Shown: positions 1 through 7,340, numbered from the stretch's first letter. The stretch is 10,926 nucleotides of DNA from Anaerolineales bacterium (GCA_011772595.1 WVZH01000002.1:11652-22577); one strand, 5' to 3'. Notes: a model not told the origin generated them from the sequence alone. A program made the numbers and translations.

Positions 1-2
1 GC

Positions 3-401
3 TACCTCTTCAACACCGTTCAAGCTGGTCTCGAGTTGTTGACTGAAGTTGACAGCCCCAACATCAAGCTGCACCTCGATACGTTTCATCTCAACATCGA
101 AGAAGAAGACATCGGTGTCGCCATCCAAGCTGCCGGTCCACAGTTGCGATATTTTCACGCCGCAGAAAACAACCGCCGTAGACCCGGCGTCGGCCACATC
201 CCTTGGGATACAGTGGCCGGCGCTCTCCGTGAAATATCGTATGAGGGATGGATCGTTATGGAAGCCTTTGTGCGTCACGAGGGCGAAGTTGGGCGTACAC
301 TCTCGATATGGAATCCCTTAGTGGACGACCTGGAGACAGAGGCAAGCGAGGGAGCAGCATTTCTCCGCCAGAAGATGGGGAAAAAGGAATCGGTAGCATA
401 A
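3..401 (+). CDS. Sugar 3-epimerase/isomerase, D-psicose/D-tagatose 3-epimerase type (3' part only)
   Basis: This is the C-terminal part of a TIM-barrel sugar isomerase/epimerase of the xylose isomerase-like (AP endonuclease 2) superfamily. The frame is open to the left edge, so the start lies outside the window; about 132 residues are visible, ending with TAA. Three of the four usual metal ligands of D-psicose/D-tagatose 3-epimerases can be placed, counting from the first visible codon: Asp26 in KLHLDTFHLNIEE, His52 in YFHAAENNR, and the catalytic Glu87 in IVMEAF. Arg58, six residues after the His, matches the substrate-contacting Arg of the family. The fourth ligand, an upstream Glu, would be outside the window. 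Family members are cytoplasmic and epimerise ketohexoses at C3 using Mn2+ or Co2+. The sugar used here cannot be read from the sequence. The next gene begins about 15 bases downstream on the same strand, so the two may have been co-transcribed. Confidence 0.88.
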   Translation, partial: YLFNTVQAGLELLTEVDSPNIKLHLDTFHLNIEEEDIGVAIQAAGPQLRYFHAAENNRRRPGVGHIPWDTVAGALREISYEGWIVMEAFVRHEGEVGRTLSIWNPLVDDLETEASEGAAFLRQKMGKKESVA

Positions 402-415
402 ACAATGAAGCGCAC

Positions 416-854
416 TTGATTGGCATAGCCAAGGCTCAGATCACAGATCGAGCTGCTTCCGATTTTTATACAACGCTACACCTGCACAGAAGCAGTGTTC
501 ATGGCCTTTGCGCAGGTTGAGGGTTATCTCTCAAATGAAGTGCAAAAAGTGTGCAGAATGCTTTTTGGAGGTCTATGCGATCTCGGAAGCAATTGCGGTA
601 CGTTACTTGGCGGATTGACCATTATGGGGGTACGAGAATCGCATGTCGCCCCTTCCGAGAAATCTGGGCGCGAGAATGCTCAGTCAATGGGGGTGGAGCT
701 GATCCTCTGGTTTGAAGAAGAATTTGGATCGACCAACTGCGAGGAGATTATCAACATAAACTTCCAGGAGCCTGATCGAAAGGATCGCTATGCGAGTGAG
801 AATGTCTTGGATCAAGTCTGTTCCCTATGGTACGCGAAACTTGTAACTGGTTAG
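416..854 (+). pseudogene. C_GCAxxG_C_C family redox protein, frameshifted
   Basis: Two frames together spell one protein of the C_GCAxxG_C_C family, small proteins with four conserved cysteines, thought to be redox or metal-binding but not well characterised. From a possible TTG at 416 the first frame reads a short helix (KAQITDRAASDFYTT). If one base, for example C476, is removed, it runs straight into YTCTEAVFMAF in the other frame. All four signature cysteines are then present: the first in CTEAV, the second in NCGTLLGG (canonical CGAxxG, here Thr for Ala), the third in FGSTNCEEI, and the fourth in QVCSLWYAKL. The corrected product is about 145 residues, the family's usual size. As sequenced, the first frame stops after HGLCAG at 520, and the second has only an internal ATG at 501, which would lose the first cysteine. 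The gene is either a recent pseudogene or carries a base-calling error. The start is uncertain because no clear ribosome binding site precedes 416. Confidence 0.62.
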
Positions 855-985
855 CGGATCGCTTTCTCCAGGATGCATGGCGAGCGAAGGATGACCACTT
901 TGGTCGTCTCAAGGTCATTTTTCCAATTGCATACTCTGACCGCCTCGATTTCACACTTTGAAACATGTACATTTCCCAACTACGC

Positions 986-1016
986 TTGACATTCTGCCGC
1001 TGTATTGGAAAATAAA
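986..1016 (+). promoter_or_regulatory. Possible sigma70-type promoter upstream of the first glycosyltransferase
   Basis: A perfect TTGACA lies at 986-991. The best -10 match is AATAAA at 1011-1016 (4 of 6), with a long 19-base spacer; at 17 bases only a poor match exists. The site lies in the 255-base gap 855-1109, which otherwise holds no recognised gene, and would drive the glycosyltransferase at 1110 with a leader of roughly 90 bases. The -35 is convincing but the -10 is weak. Confidence 0.35.
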
Positions 1017-1051
1017 AAGAAAGTCCTTACGTTAAGATTTGTACCGAAATC

Positions 1052-1080
1052 CATCGAGGGTTGCTGACAGCCTCTCGATG
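1052..1080 (+). promoter_or_regulatory. Strong hairpin in the leader of the first glycosyltransferase gene
   Basis: CATCGAG (1052-1058) pairs perfectly with CTCGATG (1074-1080). Inside, with T1073 bulged, G1059-C1072, G1060-C1071, T1061-G1070, T1062-A1069 and G1063-C1068 add five more pairs, closing on the tetraloop CTGA. This gives 12 pairs in 29 bases. No T-run follows, so it is a poor intrinsic terminator. It sits between the possible promoter and the ribosome binding site (1101-1107), about 30 bases before the start codon. An mRNA-stability or translation-control element, or a protein-binding inverted repeat, is possible. Confidence 0.45.
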
Positions 1081-1109
1081 AACGAACATGACCACGGATA
1101 GGCGGGGGC

Positions 1110-2879
1110 ATGACCTCGAACGAGAAGCAAACGCAGTTCACGCAGCTGATACACAAGCTTTCCGCCACAACACCCTCCTCTTGGGACGACATCAACCAAC
1201 TGCTAACTCAAGTCCGGAATCGGGCGTCAACGAGTGAACAACTTACTCGAGAAGCGTTCGTGCGGCGATTTGCACAGGGTACATCCTTCCTGACGTTCGA
1301 TTACGGTATCGACGGTGTCTCCATCGAGATATCAAAGTATGCGCGTGCACTCGAAGGGTTCTATGAAGCCTTTGACGGAAAACCACTCCACTTCATCGGC
1401 GGCGATTTCTATCCCCAAGCGGACTCCGTGCTCGAGGCGGACTGGCGGCGCTTACAAATCGACGGAATCAACGGTTGGTCTAAATGGCACCAGGGGAGAT
1501 GGTTCGCCAAACTCTTCTATGAAGATATGCCGGAAAATAGCACCCGCTCTGCCGAGCTCTCAGGTGAGATCTTTCGGCAAGCCGTCTCAATCGCTGAACG
1601 ATTGGGGGATTATCTCATCAAGCACGACATCGCCCTGCTTATTCCCGTCAACATCGCATCCAACCCGGGCAACCTTGCGTTGGCGGTGGCGTTCGTTCTC
1701 GTCACAGAATCACTAGGACTATATGTGATCAATTCCAACCACGATTTCTATTGGGAGGGCGGAAAGCCCCCGACGGAGCGAAAATCCGAGGATCCGCCTG
1801 GTGTGCGCGACCACTTTTTCCGCAATGTCGACAACCAGAGCTTCTTCCACCTCTTTAAAAGGCTCTACCCATGGAATGGCCGGCATTGGCTCCAGGTTAA
1901 CATCAATCGACTTCAATCTGACCGTCTTGTCCAAGACTTAGGTTTCCCCCGAGAAAAGGTCTTCGAGCTTTCTACTTCGGTCAGCGACAAGTTCTTCGAG
2001 GATTACACCCAGGAGGACGTGAAACAGGCTCGCTTGCGTATGGGTTACATTCTCTCCGATGGGGAGCCCATCTTGCATTCAATTCCCGTCGACGACCACC
2101 TCGCCAACCTGGCCGATTGGATGGGTGGACAGAAACCCTGTTTCCTCGGCGCCCGAGCCGGTCTGTCCCTCGATCCTACATCGGAAACTCTCATCTATCT
2201 GCTTCAACCTACACGGGTCATCGCCCGTAAGCGTATCGAACGCAACCTATTCCTCATCCGCGCATTACTCGAACATTCACCCTTTTTCAATACCTTCGAA
2301 AAGGATGAGCGACGACAACTCGTCTTGCACATCACCGGGCCGACACCGATCGAACATCAAGCCGACTTGGAGGAAGTACTGCATGCCTATCAGGATGTCG
2401 TACGATCGGCACCGCAGACCGTGGCTGATCGCATCTTCCTGGCTTTTTCGGTCGGGAACGAAGACCATCCTGCCTTCCATGACGCCGGCCTGCAACGCAT
2501 GACCATCGAAGATATCTACCGCATGGCCAGTGCTGTCGTTTTCCCAAGCGAAACGGAAGGACGCGGATTGCCCATCGTTGAGGCCAGTGCCAGCATGGTT
2601 CCGCTTATCTGTAGTCGTTACCGTCCCTTCGAAGTTTTTTCCGCGGTCGTCGGTGAGGACCTGGCGGATGAACACCAAATTCGCTACACCCATTTCCCGG
2701 AAGGGGATTTCTCGCCTGCCTTCTTGGACGAGGTGACAACAGTGCTTCTCCACCCCGAAGAAATACAACCCAGGTTGCAGCACAACCGCTCGGTAGTGCG
2801 TCACCGTTATAGCACCTCAGCACTCAGGGAGACCTTTGTCAAGCTCGTTGAAGCGCTCGGGGCGGACGTGATACGATGA
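1110..2879 (+). CDS. Glycosyltransferase, GT-B fold, GT4-like, with long N-terminal region
   Basis: A 589-residue protein whose C-terminal half carries the retaining GT-B donor-binding signature. A Rossmann-type strand is followed by LLQPTRVIARKRIERN with basic residues Arg373 and Lys374. The E-x7-E motif lies in SETEGRGLPIVEA (Glu483 and Glu491). The N-terminal acceptor half contains NSNHDFYWEGG (residues 208-218). A His-Asp-Phe-x-Trp motif of this type is seen in some GT4 enzymes such as those acting on glycerate or phosphoglycerate acceptors, so a small-molecule acceptor is conceivable but unproven. No signal peptide or membrane helix is visible, so the enzyme should be cytoplasmic. The ATG at 1110 is supported by a purine-rich AGGCGGGGG just upstream. 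It is longer than typical GT4 enzymes (about 350-420 residues) because of an extra N-terminal helical region of about 90 residues. A second glycosyltransferase follows 121 bases later on the same strand, suggesting a shared product. Confidence 0.85.
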   Translation: MTSNEKQTQFTQLIHKLSATTPSSWDDINQLLTQVRNRASTSEQLTREAFVRRFAQGTSFLTFDYGIDGVSIEISKYARALEGFYEAFDGKPLHFIGGDFYPQADSVLEADWRRLQIDGINGWSKWHQGRWFAKLFYEDMPENSTRSAELSGEIFRQAVSIAERLGDYLIKHDIALLIPVNIASNPGNLALAVAFVLVTESLGLYVINSNHDFYWEGGKPPTERKSEDPPGVRDHFFRNVDNQSFFHLFKRLYPWNGRHWLQVNINRLQSDRLVQDLGFPREKVFELSTSVSDKFFEDYTQEDVKQARLRMGYILSDGEPILHSIPVDDHLANLADWMGGQKPCFLGARAGLSLDPTSETLIYLLQPTRVIARKRIERNLFLIRALLEHSPFFNTFEKDERRQLVLHITGPTPIEHQADLEEVLHAYQDVVRSAPQTVADRIFLAFSVGNEDHPAFHDAGLQRMTIEDIYRMASAVVFPSETEGRGLPIVEASASMVPLICSRYRPFEVFSAVVGEDLADEHQIRYTHFPEGDFSPAFLDEVTTVLLHPEEIQPRLQHNRSVVRHRYSTSALRETFVKLVEALGADVIR

Positions 2880-2913
2880 GAGCGCAATCCATTGTAAGGA
2901 TGGGGCATACAGC

Positions 2914-2991
2914 ATGTTGAATCCGGAACACGCATCCCGACCCCTCGCGATCCCCGATATTACCCTTTCTCGCTATGTAATGAGCGTGTAG
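2914..2991 (+). CDS. Possible 25-residue small ORF between the two glycosyltransferases
   Basis: An ATG at 2914 opens 25 codons (begins MLNPEHASRPLAIPD, ends RYVMSV) closed by TAG at 2989-2991. The stop overlaps the first bases of the AGGAGGAGG ribosome binding site of the next gene, an arrangement that would suit translational coupling or a leader peptide. AAGGA at 2896-2900 is upstream but 13 bases away, a long spacing. The stretch IPDITLSRYVM slightly resembles the start of AMP-binding (4-coumarate-CoA ligase-like) enzymes, so a gene remnant is an alternative. It may also be chance. Confidence 0.2.
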   Translation: MLNPEHASRPLAIPDITLSRYVMSV

Positions 2992-2998
2992 GAGGAGG
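2990..2998 (+). promoter_or_regulatory. Very strong Shine-Dalgarno sequence for the second glycosyltransferase
   Basis: AGGAGGAGG ends two bases before the ATG at 3001; the first AGGAGG (2990-2995) has a 5-base spacing. This fixes the start of the downstream gene. Confidence 0.7.
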
Positions 2999-3000
2999 CC

Positions 3001-4128
3001 ATGCACATCTGTTTTATCGAGGACACCCACCTGCACGGTGGCACCCAGATCTGGGTTACAGAGGCCAATCGCGCCTTTCTGGCAAGTGGCGCAGACGTGA
3101 CCGTCCTTGCACCAGAGGACAGCTGGGTGATCCAACAATGCGCGCAAACAGACGCTAGGCTGATGACGTATGATTGGGATGGAGTGGTGAGGGCAGAGGA
3201 AGAACACGTCAGAATTTGGACCGAGGCATTGCGTCCTTGCGACGTAGCGATTTGCACGGTCCACCCTCCACGCGAAGGGTTTCACTGCTCGGTCTTCGCG
3301 GCGCATTGTATCAAGCTGGGCGATCTCAAGACTCACCTTATCCCGAAGACCGGGACGATCGTTCCATCTTATCTGCGCGAATTTTACCTTCCGGACGAGA
3401 GTATCCGCTCTTCCGTCATCGCCATCGCCGACTTCACGCGTAGGTACCTGGTGGAAACCTACAAAATCCCGGAAGACCTAGTGAGCCTGATCTACCAAGG
3501 AACGGACATCCACACGCTTACCCCGTCGCGTAAAGGTAAGGCAGAAGCAATCAAACGCTACCCGCTCCCTGAGAGCGCCACACCTGTGCTTGCATATGCC
3601 GGCTCCTTTGAACATCGCAAAGGTCTTCCCGTCTTACTTGATGCCGTCTTCGAACTCGCCTCCGGACCCTTATCGGACGTGCATCTCATGTTGGTGGGCG
3701 ACGGTCCGGACGAAGCCATGCTCAGAGATCACACTCGGGACATGGGCATCGAGGCGAACGTGACTTTCTTCCCTTTCACTCGAGAACCCAAGTACATATT
3801 CGAACGCGCCGATATCACCGTGCTCTCCAGCACCTATAAAGAAGGACTCCCGAATATCCTGCTTGAATCGATGGCAATGCACACGCCCGTTGTTTCCACC
3901 AACCTCGGAGGGGTTCCGGAGATCGTGATCGATGGTGAAACAGGTTATAAAGTTGAAACCGAGAATAGTGAACACCTCGCTATGGCGATACAGAACCTCT
4001 GGTCTGACCAGAAAGCGTACCGCCGCATGAGGAAGAACGCGCGTCGCCTCGTGGAAGAGAAATTCGACAAGGAGCGCCAATTCAAGCGTTTCCTGGAGTA
4101 CTTTGAGGCGTGTATCTCAGTTCCCTAA
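3001..4128 (+). CDS. Glycosyltransferase family 4 (GT-B)
   Basis: A complete GT4-type retaining glycosyltransferase of 375 residues, the usual family size. It starts MHICFIEDTHLHGGTQIW, the first Rossmann strand followed by a Gly-Gly loop as in many GT4 enzymes (usually GGxE; here GGTQ). The donor-binding domain begins near residue 197 with AYAGSFEHRKGLPVLLDA, where Arg206-Lys207 match the basic pair that contacts the nucleotide-sugar phosphates. It continues through LVGDGPDEAML and ends with the E-x7-E motif in KEGLPNILLESM (Glu281 and Glu289), then TPVVSTNLGGVPEIV, the classic GT4 C-terminal signature. No signal peptide or membrane segment is seen, so it should act in the cytoplasm or at the inner membrane face. 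The donor and acceptor sugars cannot be assigned. It is probably co-transcribed with the glycosyltransferase upstream. The start is secured by a strong ribosome binding site. Confidence 0.93.
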   Translation: MHICFIEDTHLHGGTQIWVTEANRAFLASGADVTVLAPEDSWVIQQCAQTDARLMTYDWDGVVRAEEEHVRIWTEALRPCDVAICTVHPPREGFHCSVFAAHCIKLGDLKTHLIPKTGTIVPSYLREFYLPDESIRSSVIAIADFTRRYLVETYKIPEDLVSLIYQGTDIHTLTPSRKGKAEAIKRYPLPESATPVLAYAGSFEHRKGLPVLLDAVFELASGPLSDVHLMLVGDGPDEAMLRDHTRDMGIEANVTFFPFTREPKYIFERADITVLSSTYKEGLPNILLESMAMHTPVVSTNLGGVPEIVIDGETGYKVETENSEHLAMAIQNLWSDQKAYRRMRKNARRLVEEKFDKERQFKRFLEYFEACISVP

Positions 4129-4157
4129 ACCGCCACTCAGTCGCGATGGGTAACCAC

Positions 4158-4186
4158 TTGGTGACTAAAAGTGCCGGTCATATAAT
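4158..4186 (+). promoter_or_regulatory. Sigma70-type promoter for the TPR membrane protein gene
   Basis: TTGGTG (4158-4163) and a perfect TATAAT (4181-4186) are separated by exactly 17 bases. Transcription would begin near 4193, giving a leader of about 190 bases before the ATG at 4381. This is the best promoter match in the window. The 252-base gap 4129-4380 contains no other gene I can support. Confidence 0.5.
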
Positions 4187-4380
4187 TGCCCCTCCTCACC
4201 CGAATCCTGGCAGGTCTCTCAACGTTTCGACCTAGCAAAGAAGAGGAATAGCCCATAAGGACGATACCCGCTGAGCGATGTAGACATTATCATCCCCTTG
4301 GAGAGGCGCGATCTAACAGAAACGGAGTATACCTTTCCCCACCTTGTACTTTCGCGGATAATATTCCGAACAGGTGATGA

Positions 4381-5997
4381 ATGAGTACCCAGGCGAAAAT
4401 AGCCATTGAACAAGCGAAAACAGCCGCCCAGCGGGGAGACTACACCCGTGCGCGTGCGATCCTCAGAGAAGCCTCAAAACTCGATCCCAACAATGTTGAG
4501 ATCTTTCTAGTATTCGCGAAAGTTGCCCAGAAGCGAGAGCATGCCATTCAATGCTACCAACGTGTTCTCGAAATCGATCCTTACAACCCCATCGCTCATG
4601 AAGCCCTCGAACATGTGCAAGCCCAGCGAGAAGCACGACAAGCTGTCGCCGCCAGAGCTCAGGCAGCATTACCGAAACGAAGCACCTTGAGCCGCTTGTT
4701 TTCACCGTTAGGGAAGATTCCCTTCAAAGGGATGCTAAAGGCTCTCGTTCGCATAGTGCTCCTGCTCGTTGTGATCGTTGCTGGTGGTTATCTTGGTTTT
4801 CAGATCTTCAACAAGGCACGCGAGGTTACCGGTTTCACGCCATTGGGTGTTGCTTCCAAGGACACACCATCGCCAACGGTAATCACCAACACCCCCACCC
4901 CTGAAGTTATCGTGCCTGAGCTCCAACCGAATTATGTGGGCAGACTCTTCATTCAATCGGGTGACCCGGCTGAGCAAGAATCAGCCTGGGATCTCATATC
5001 AATTGACGGATTCAATCAATTCGCCTTCAAGACCGAGGATGGCCGCAAAGATTGGTACGAAGCCGAAGTGAGAATGAGAATCTCATTTGAGCGATCACAT
5101 CTGGTCAAATTCAGGATCACGATCAAGAATCCCTCCACCAACCGACTCACACCCGTCCAATTGGAAGAAATGGTACTTCCCAACGACGAACTCGGTTTGG
5201 GAAGAGACGCCATACAATCTATGACGCTTGGTTTCTCTCAATGGAGCACCGGGGAGGTGCCACCCCGGCAAATCGAGGTCATAGATGTGGTGATCTTACG
5301 AATCGACGATCAACGTAAAGATGAGTGGATGCCCCCTGAGGGAGGGCCTGGTCAATTTCGGGACATCTGGATCATATCAAACCCTCATGACACGGCACTC
5401 CCCATCTCTTGGGAGATTTCGAGGCAAAATGCGGAAGGTGAAACAACGATCGCTCAGGAATACGGGTTTTGCACGCAGACCGAAAGCGATCAGCAGGCAC
5501 TCTACCAGGAATTTTCTTTACTACCTCCAGGGGAGAGCTTCGTGATCTCACATGACATGTCTCTCGAGGAAGCACAGAGCGGGATGACCACCGAGTTGAA
5601 GATGCATACCCTGGCAGATTGTCGACCGCTCGTCGACCATGACGTGACCTATGATAAAGACGTCGTACTTACGATGGTGGTAGAGGAGGGCAACGAGATC
5701 GCCCTGATCGTCGAGAACAGAGGTTCAAAAGAGGCCTTGGGCTTGTTCTTCGTGAATATTTACGACCAAGACGATAACCCGATCGCTGGACGGGTCGTCA
5801 CATTGGACCCCAGCAATTTTCCAATTTTGCCTGACGAAATCTTAGAACTCATCATGCCCATAGACTTCATCGGACTGGTAAAACCCGCGCCTTCAAGCTA
5901 CGACTTCGTATTTCTTGGTTTGAGCGGAGGAACCGTGACAGTTCCACCTACGTTAGCTCCGCTTGAGGTGACCGCTACAGCGACGGAGCAACCTTAG
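4381..5997 (+). CDS. TPR protein with one membrane helix, Thr/Pro-rich linker and extracytoplasmic domain
   Basis: I do not recognise a named family for the whole 538-residue protein, but its architecture is clear. Residues 5-38 and 39-70 are two tetratricopeptide-like repeats, with GDYTRARAILREASKLDPNN and AIQCYQRVLEIDPYNP as their second halves. A basic, Ala/Gln-rich stretch (75-120) leads to one membrane helix at about 121-143 (rich in Leu, Val and Ile). A low-complexity Thr/Pro linker (DTPSPTVITNTPTPEVIVP) follows, then about 340 residues predicted to be beta-rich outside the membrane, and a second Thr/Pro tail (VPPTLAPLEVTATATEQP). There is no N-terminal signal peptide; the TPR part should face the cytoplasm and the large domain the outside. 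TPRs bind proteins, so a scaffold or sensor role is plausible but inferred. AGGTGA at 4372-4377 supports the ATG. It is likely monocistronic, as the next gene is convergent. Confidence 0.8.
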   Translation: MSTQAKIAIEQAKTAAQRGDYTRARAILREASKLDPNNVEIFLVFAKVAQKREHAIQCYQRVLEIDPYNPIAHEALEHVQAQREARQAVAARAQAALPKRSTLSRLFSPLGKIPFKGMLKALVRIVLLLVVIVAGGYLGFQIFNKAREVTGFTPLGVASKDTPSPTVITNTPTPEVIVPELQPNYVGRLFIQSGDPAEQESAWDLISIDGFNQFAFKTEDGRKDWYEAEVRMRISFERSHLVKFRITIKNPSTNRLTPVQLEEMVLPNDELGLGRDAIQSMTLGFSQWSTGEVPPRQIEVIDVVILRIDDQRKDEWMPPEGGPGQFRDIWIISNPHDTALPISWEISRQNAEGETTIAQEYGFCTQTESDQQALYQEFSLLPPGESFVISHDMSLEEAQSGMTTELKMHTLADCRPLVDHDVTYDKDVVLTMVVEEGNEIALIVENRGSKEALGLFFVNIYDQDDNPIAGRVVTLDPSNFPILPDEILELIMPIDFIGLVKPAPSSYDFVFLGLSGGTVTVPPTLAPLEVTATATEQP

Positions 5998-6130
5998 GGT
6001 TGGTTCTACAGAGCGACCGGGCAGGCTCTTCTCGTTTTAGATCCTGTTTTATCCTTTCGACATTCCCTCAGTCCATATATCGCAGAGAGCAACGCTGATC
6101 TCTTCCTTCTGCTAGTTGAAACTTCCTCCT

Positions 6131-6934
6131 TCATCCTTCATCCGGAAGAGGCTCGTCGTCCTCCGGCGCCAAAGGCTGACGCAAGCGAATCGGATCCAGC
6201 TCTTTGTCATGCAGCCGCAGGTTCAGCATCTCGACGAAGAACGAAAAAGCCATAGCGAAATAGATGTAGCCCTTGGGGATGTGGAAGTCAAGCCCTTCCG
6301 CAATCAGGGAAACGCCGATTAGCAGGAGAAAACTCAACGCCAGGATCTTTAGTGTGGGGTGGCGATTGACGAACTCGCTGATCGGGCCGGAGGCATACAT
6401 CATCACGATCACTGCGATCACCACTGCAACGACCATTACAGCCAGATGATTGCCGATGCCCACAGCGGTGATGACAGAGTCCAGCGAAAAGACGATGTCC
6501 AGCAACATGATTTGAAAGACGACGCCGGCGAAGGAAGCCGCCACTCTCACCCGGGTATGCCCCTCTGGAGCTTCTAGCTTGTCGTGAATCTCGAAGGTGC
6601 TCTTTCCTAAAAGGAAGAGACCTCCCGCAACAAGAATGATGCCTCGGCCTGTGATCTTTTGACAGAAGTCGGGAAAAAGCGGTGTCGTCTGACAGAACTC
6701 GGGAAAAAGCGGTGTCGTGAGCTCCGTCATCCACTTGATTGAAAACAAGAGCACAATACGGCTGATCATCGCCATTGCGAGTCCCAGCTTGCGTCCGCGT
6801 TCCTCCTGCTCTGGGGGCAATTTCCCGGCCAGGATCGAGATGAAGATGATATTGTCGATACCCAAGACGATTTCAAGAGCCGTCAAGGTTAGCAATGCGA
6901 TCCAGGTTTGCGGGTCTCTAATCAATTCGCTCAT
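6131..6934 (-). CDS. TerC-family integral membrane protein, possible metal (Mn) exporter
   Basis: A 267-residue polytopic membrane protein of the TerC family (LysE superfamily). The two inverted-repeat signature motifs are present: EIVLGIDNIIFI (residues 21-32, with Glu21, Asp27 and Asn28) and DIVFSLDSVITA (146-157, with Asp146 and Asp152). These acidic motifs lie in the membrane and are thought to carry metal ions; several family members export Mn2+ or are linked to tellurite resistance or to metal loading of exported proteins. About seven membrane helices can be read. The ATG at 6934 is preceded by AAGGA with a 5-base gap. The unusual feature is a tandem 10-residue repeat, TTPLFPEFCQ/TTPLFPDFCQ (73-92), in the loop before KITGRG, where relatives have one copy. 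I looked for the yybP-ykoY Mn riboswitch that often precedes such genes and did not find it. Confidence 0.9.
   Translation of the reverse strand: MSELIRDPQTWIALLTLTALEIVLGIDNIIFISILAGKLPPEQEERGRKLGLAMAMISRIVLLFSIKWMTELTTPLFPEFCQTTPLFPDFCQKITGRGIILVAGGLFLLGKSTFEIHDKLEAPEGHTRVRVAASFAGVVFQIMLLDIVFSLDSVITAVGIGNHLAVMVVAVVIAVIVMMYASGPISEFVNRHPTLKILALSFLLLIGVSLIAEGLDFHIPKGYIYFAMAFSFFVEMLNLRLHDKELDPIRLRQPLAPEDDEPLPDEG
6660..6718. repeat. 30-bp tandem direct repeat inside the TerC-family gene
   Basis: Bases 6660-6688 and 6690-6718 match at 28 of 29 positions (G6668 against C6698), a period of 30 bases. Because 30 is a multiple of three the reading frame is kept, adding TTPLFPEFCQ beside TTPLFPDFCQ. 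The near identity points to a recent duplication, or an assembly artefact. Confidence 0.9.
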
Positions 6935-7199
6935 CGTTATCCTTTACAATGTTTCTTTGTCGCTTCAACTCAAATTCTCCAGCTCGATCTCACATTGGTC
7001 GAGTATGTGTTATGCAATTTGGGTCTCTATCGCATCAATCTCCAGGTTACTTTGTACCCCAATCAGTGACCTTGCGACTGACCCTTGCCTGACAACGCTG
7101 CATTCCCACGCTGACCCCGTAATCATACCGTACATTTCCCCCCTCTGATCGCTTGTTGCTGTCTCCCCTCTCGGTTGGCGCTGCTCATGGACGCAATGA

Positions 7200-7237
7200 A
7201 AACCATGTGCATTGAGGATGATAAAATCTCATGGTTT
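7200..7237. repeat. Inverted repeat in the divergent intergenic region
   Basis: AAACCATG (7200-7207) and CATGGTTT (7230-7237) are perfect 8-base inverted copies separated by 22 bases. They lie in the 418-base gap (6935-7352) between the divergent TerC-family and acyltransferase genes. That gap otherwise holds no gene, tRNA or clear riboswitch that I can see. A regulator operator is possible; a chance hairpin is equally so. Confidence 0.35.
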
Positions 7238-7340
7238 GGGTTGTGAATGACTGCCGCATCCACTCCCGCCGGGCTACACAACAGATACGCTTAGAGACGC
7301 CTTTCACCTAACCTCCGCGTGCATTAATCAAGAGCAAGGA

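Noticed and set aside
2277..2804. Minus-strand ORF of 175 codons inside the first glycosyltransferase
   Set aside because: It lies fully inside a gene with clear GT motifs, and its product has no recognisable features.
4187..4380. tRNA or structured RNA in the TPR gene leader
   Set aside because: No cloverleaf or long paired stem was found; only a four-pair CGGA/TCCG stem near 4355-4368.
6010..6029. AGAGC/GCTCT hairpin as terminator between the convergent TPR and TerC genes
   Set aside because: The stem is only five pairs around a 10-base loop, and the sequence after it is not a clean T-run in either direction.
6717..7148. Long plus-strand ORF across the TerC start and divergent gap
   Set aside because: It overlaps the clear TerC coding sequence on the other strand, and its product shows no domain or motif.
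6935..7180. yybP-ykoY Mn riboswitch upstream of the TerC-family gene
   Set aside because: On the minus strand there is a GGGGAGACAGC and, about 150 bases later, a GAGACCC, but the expected GGGGAGTAG and a pairing outer stem are missing.
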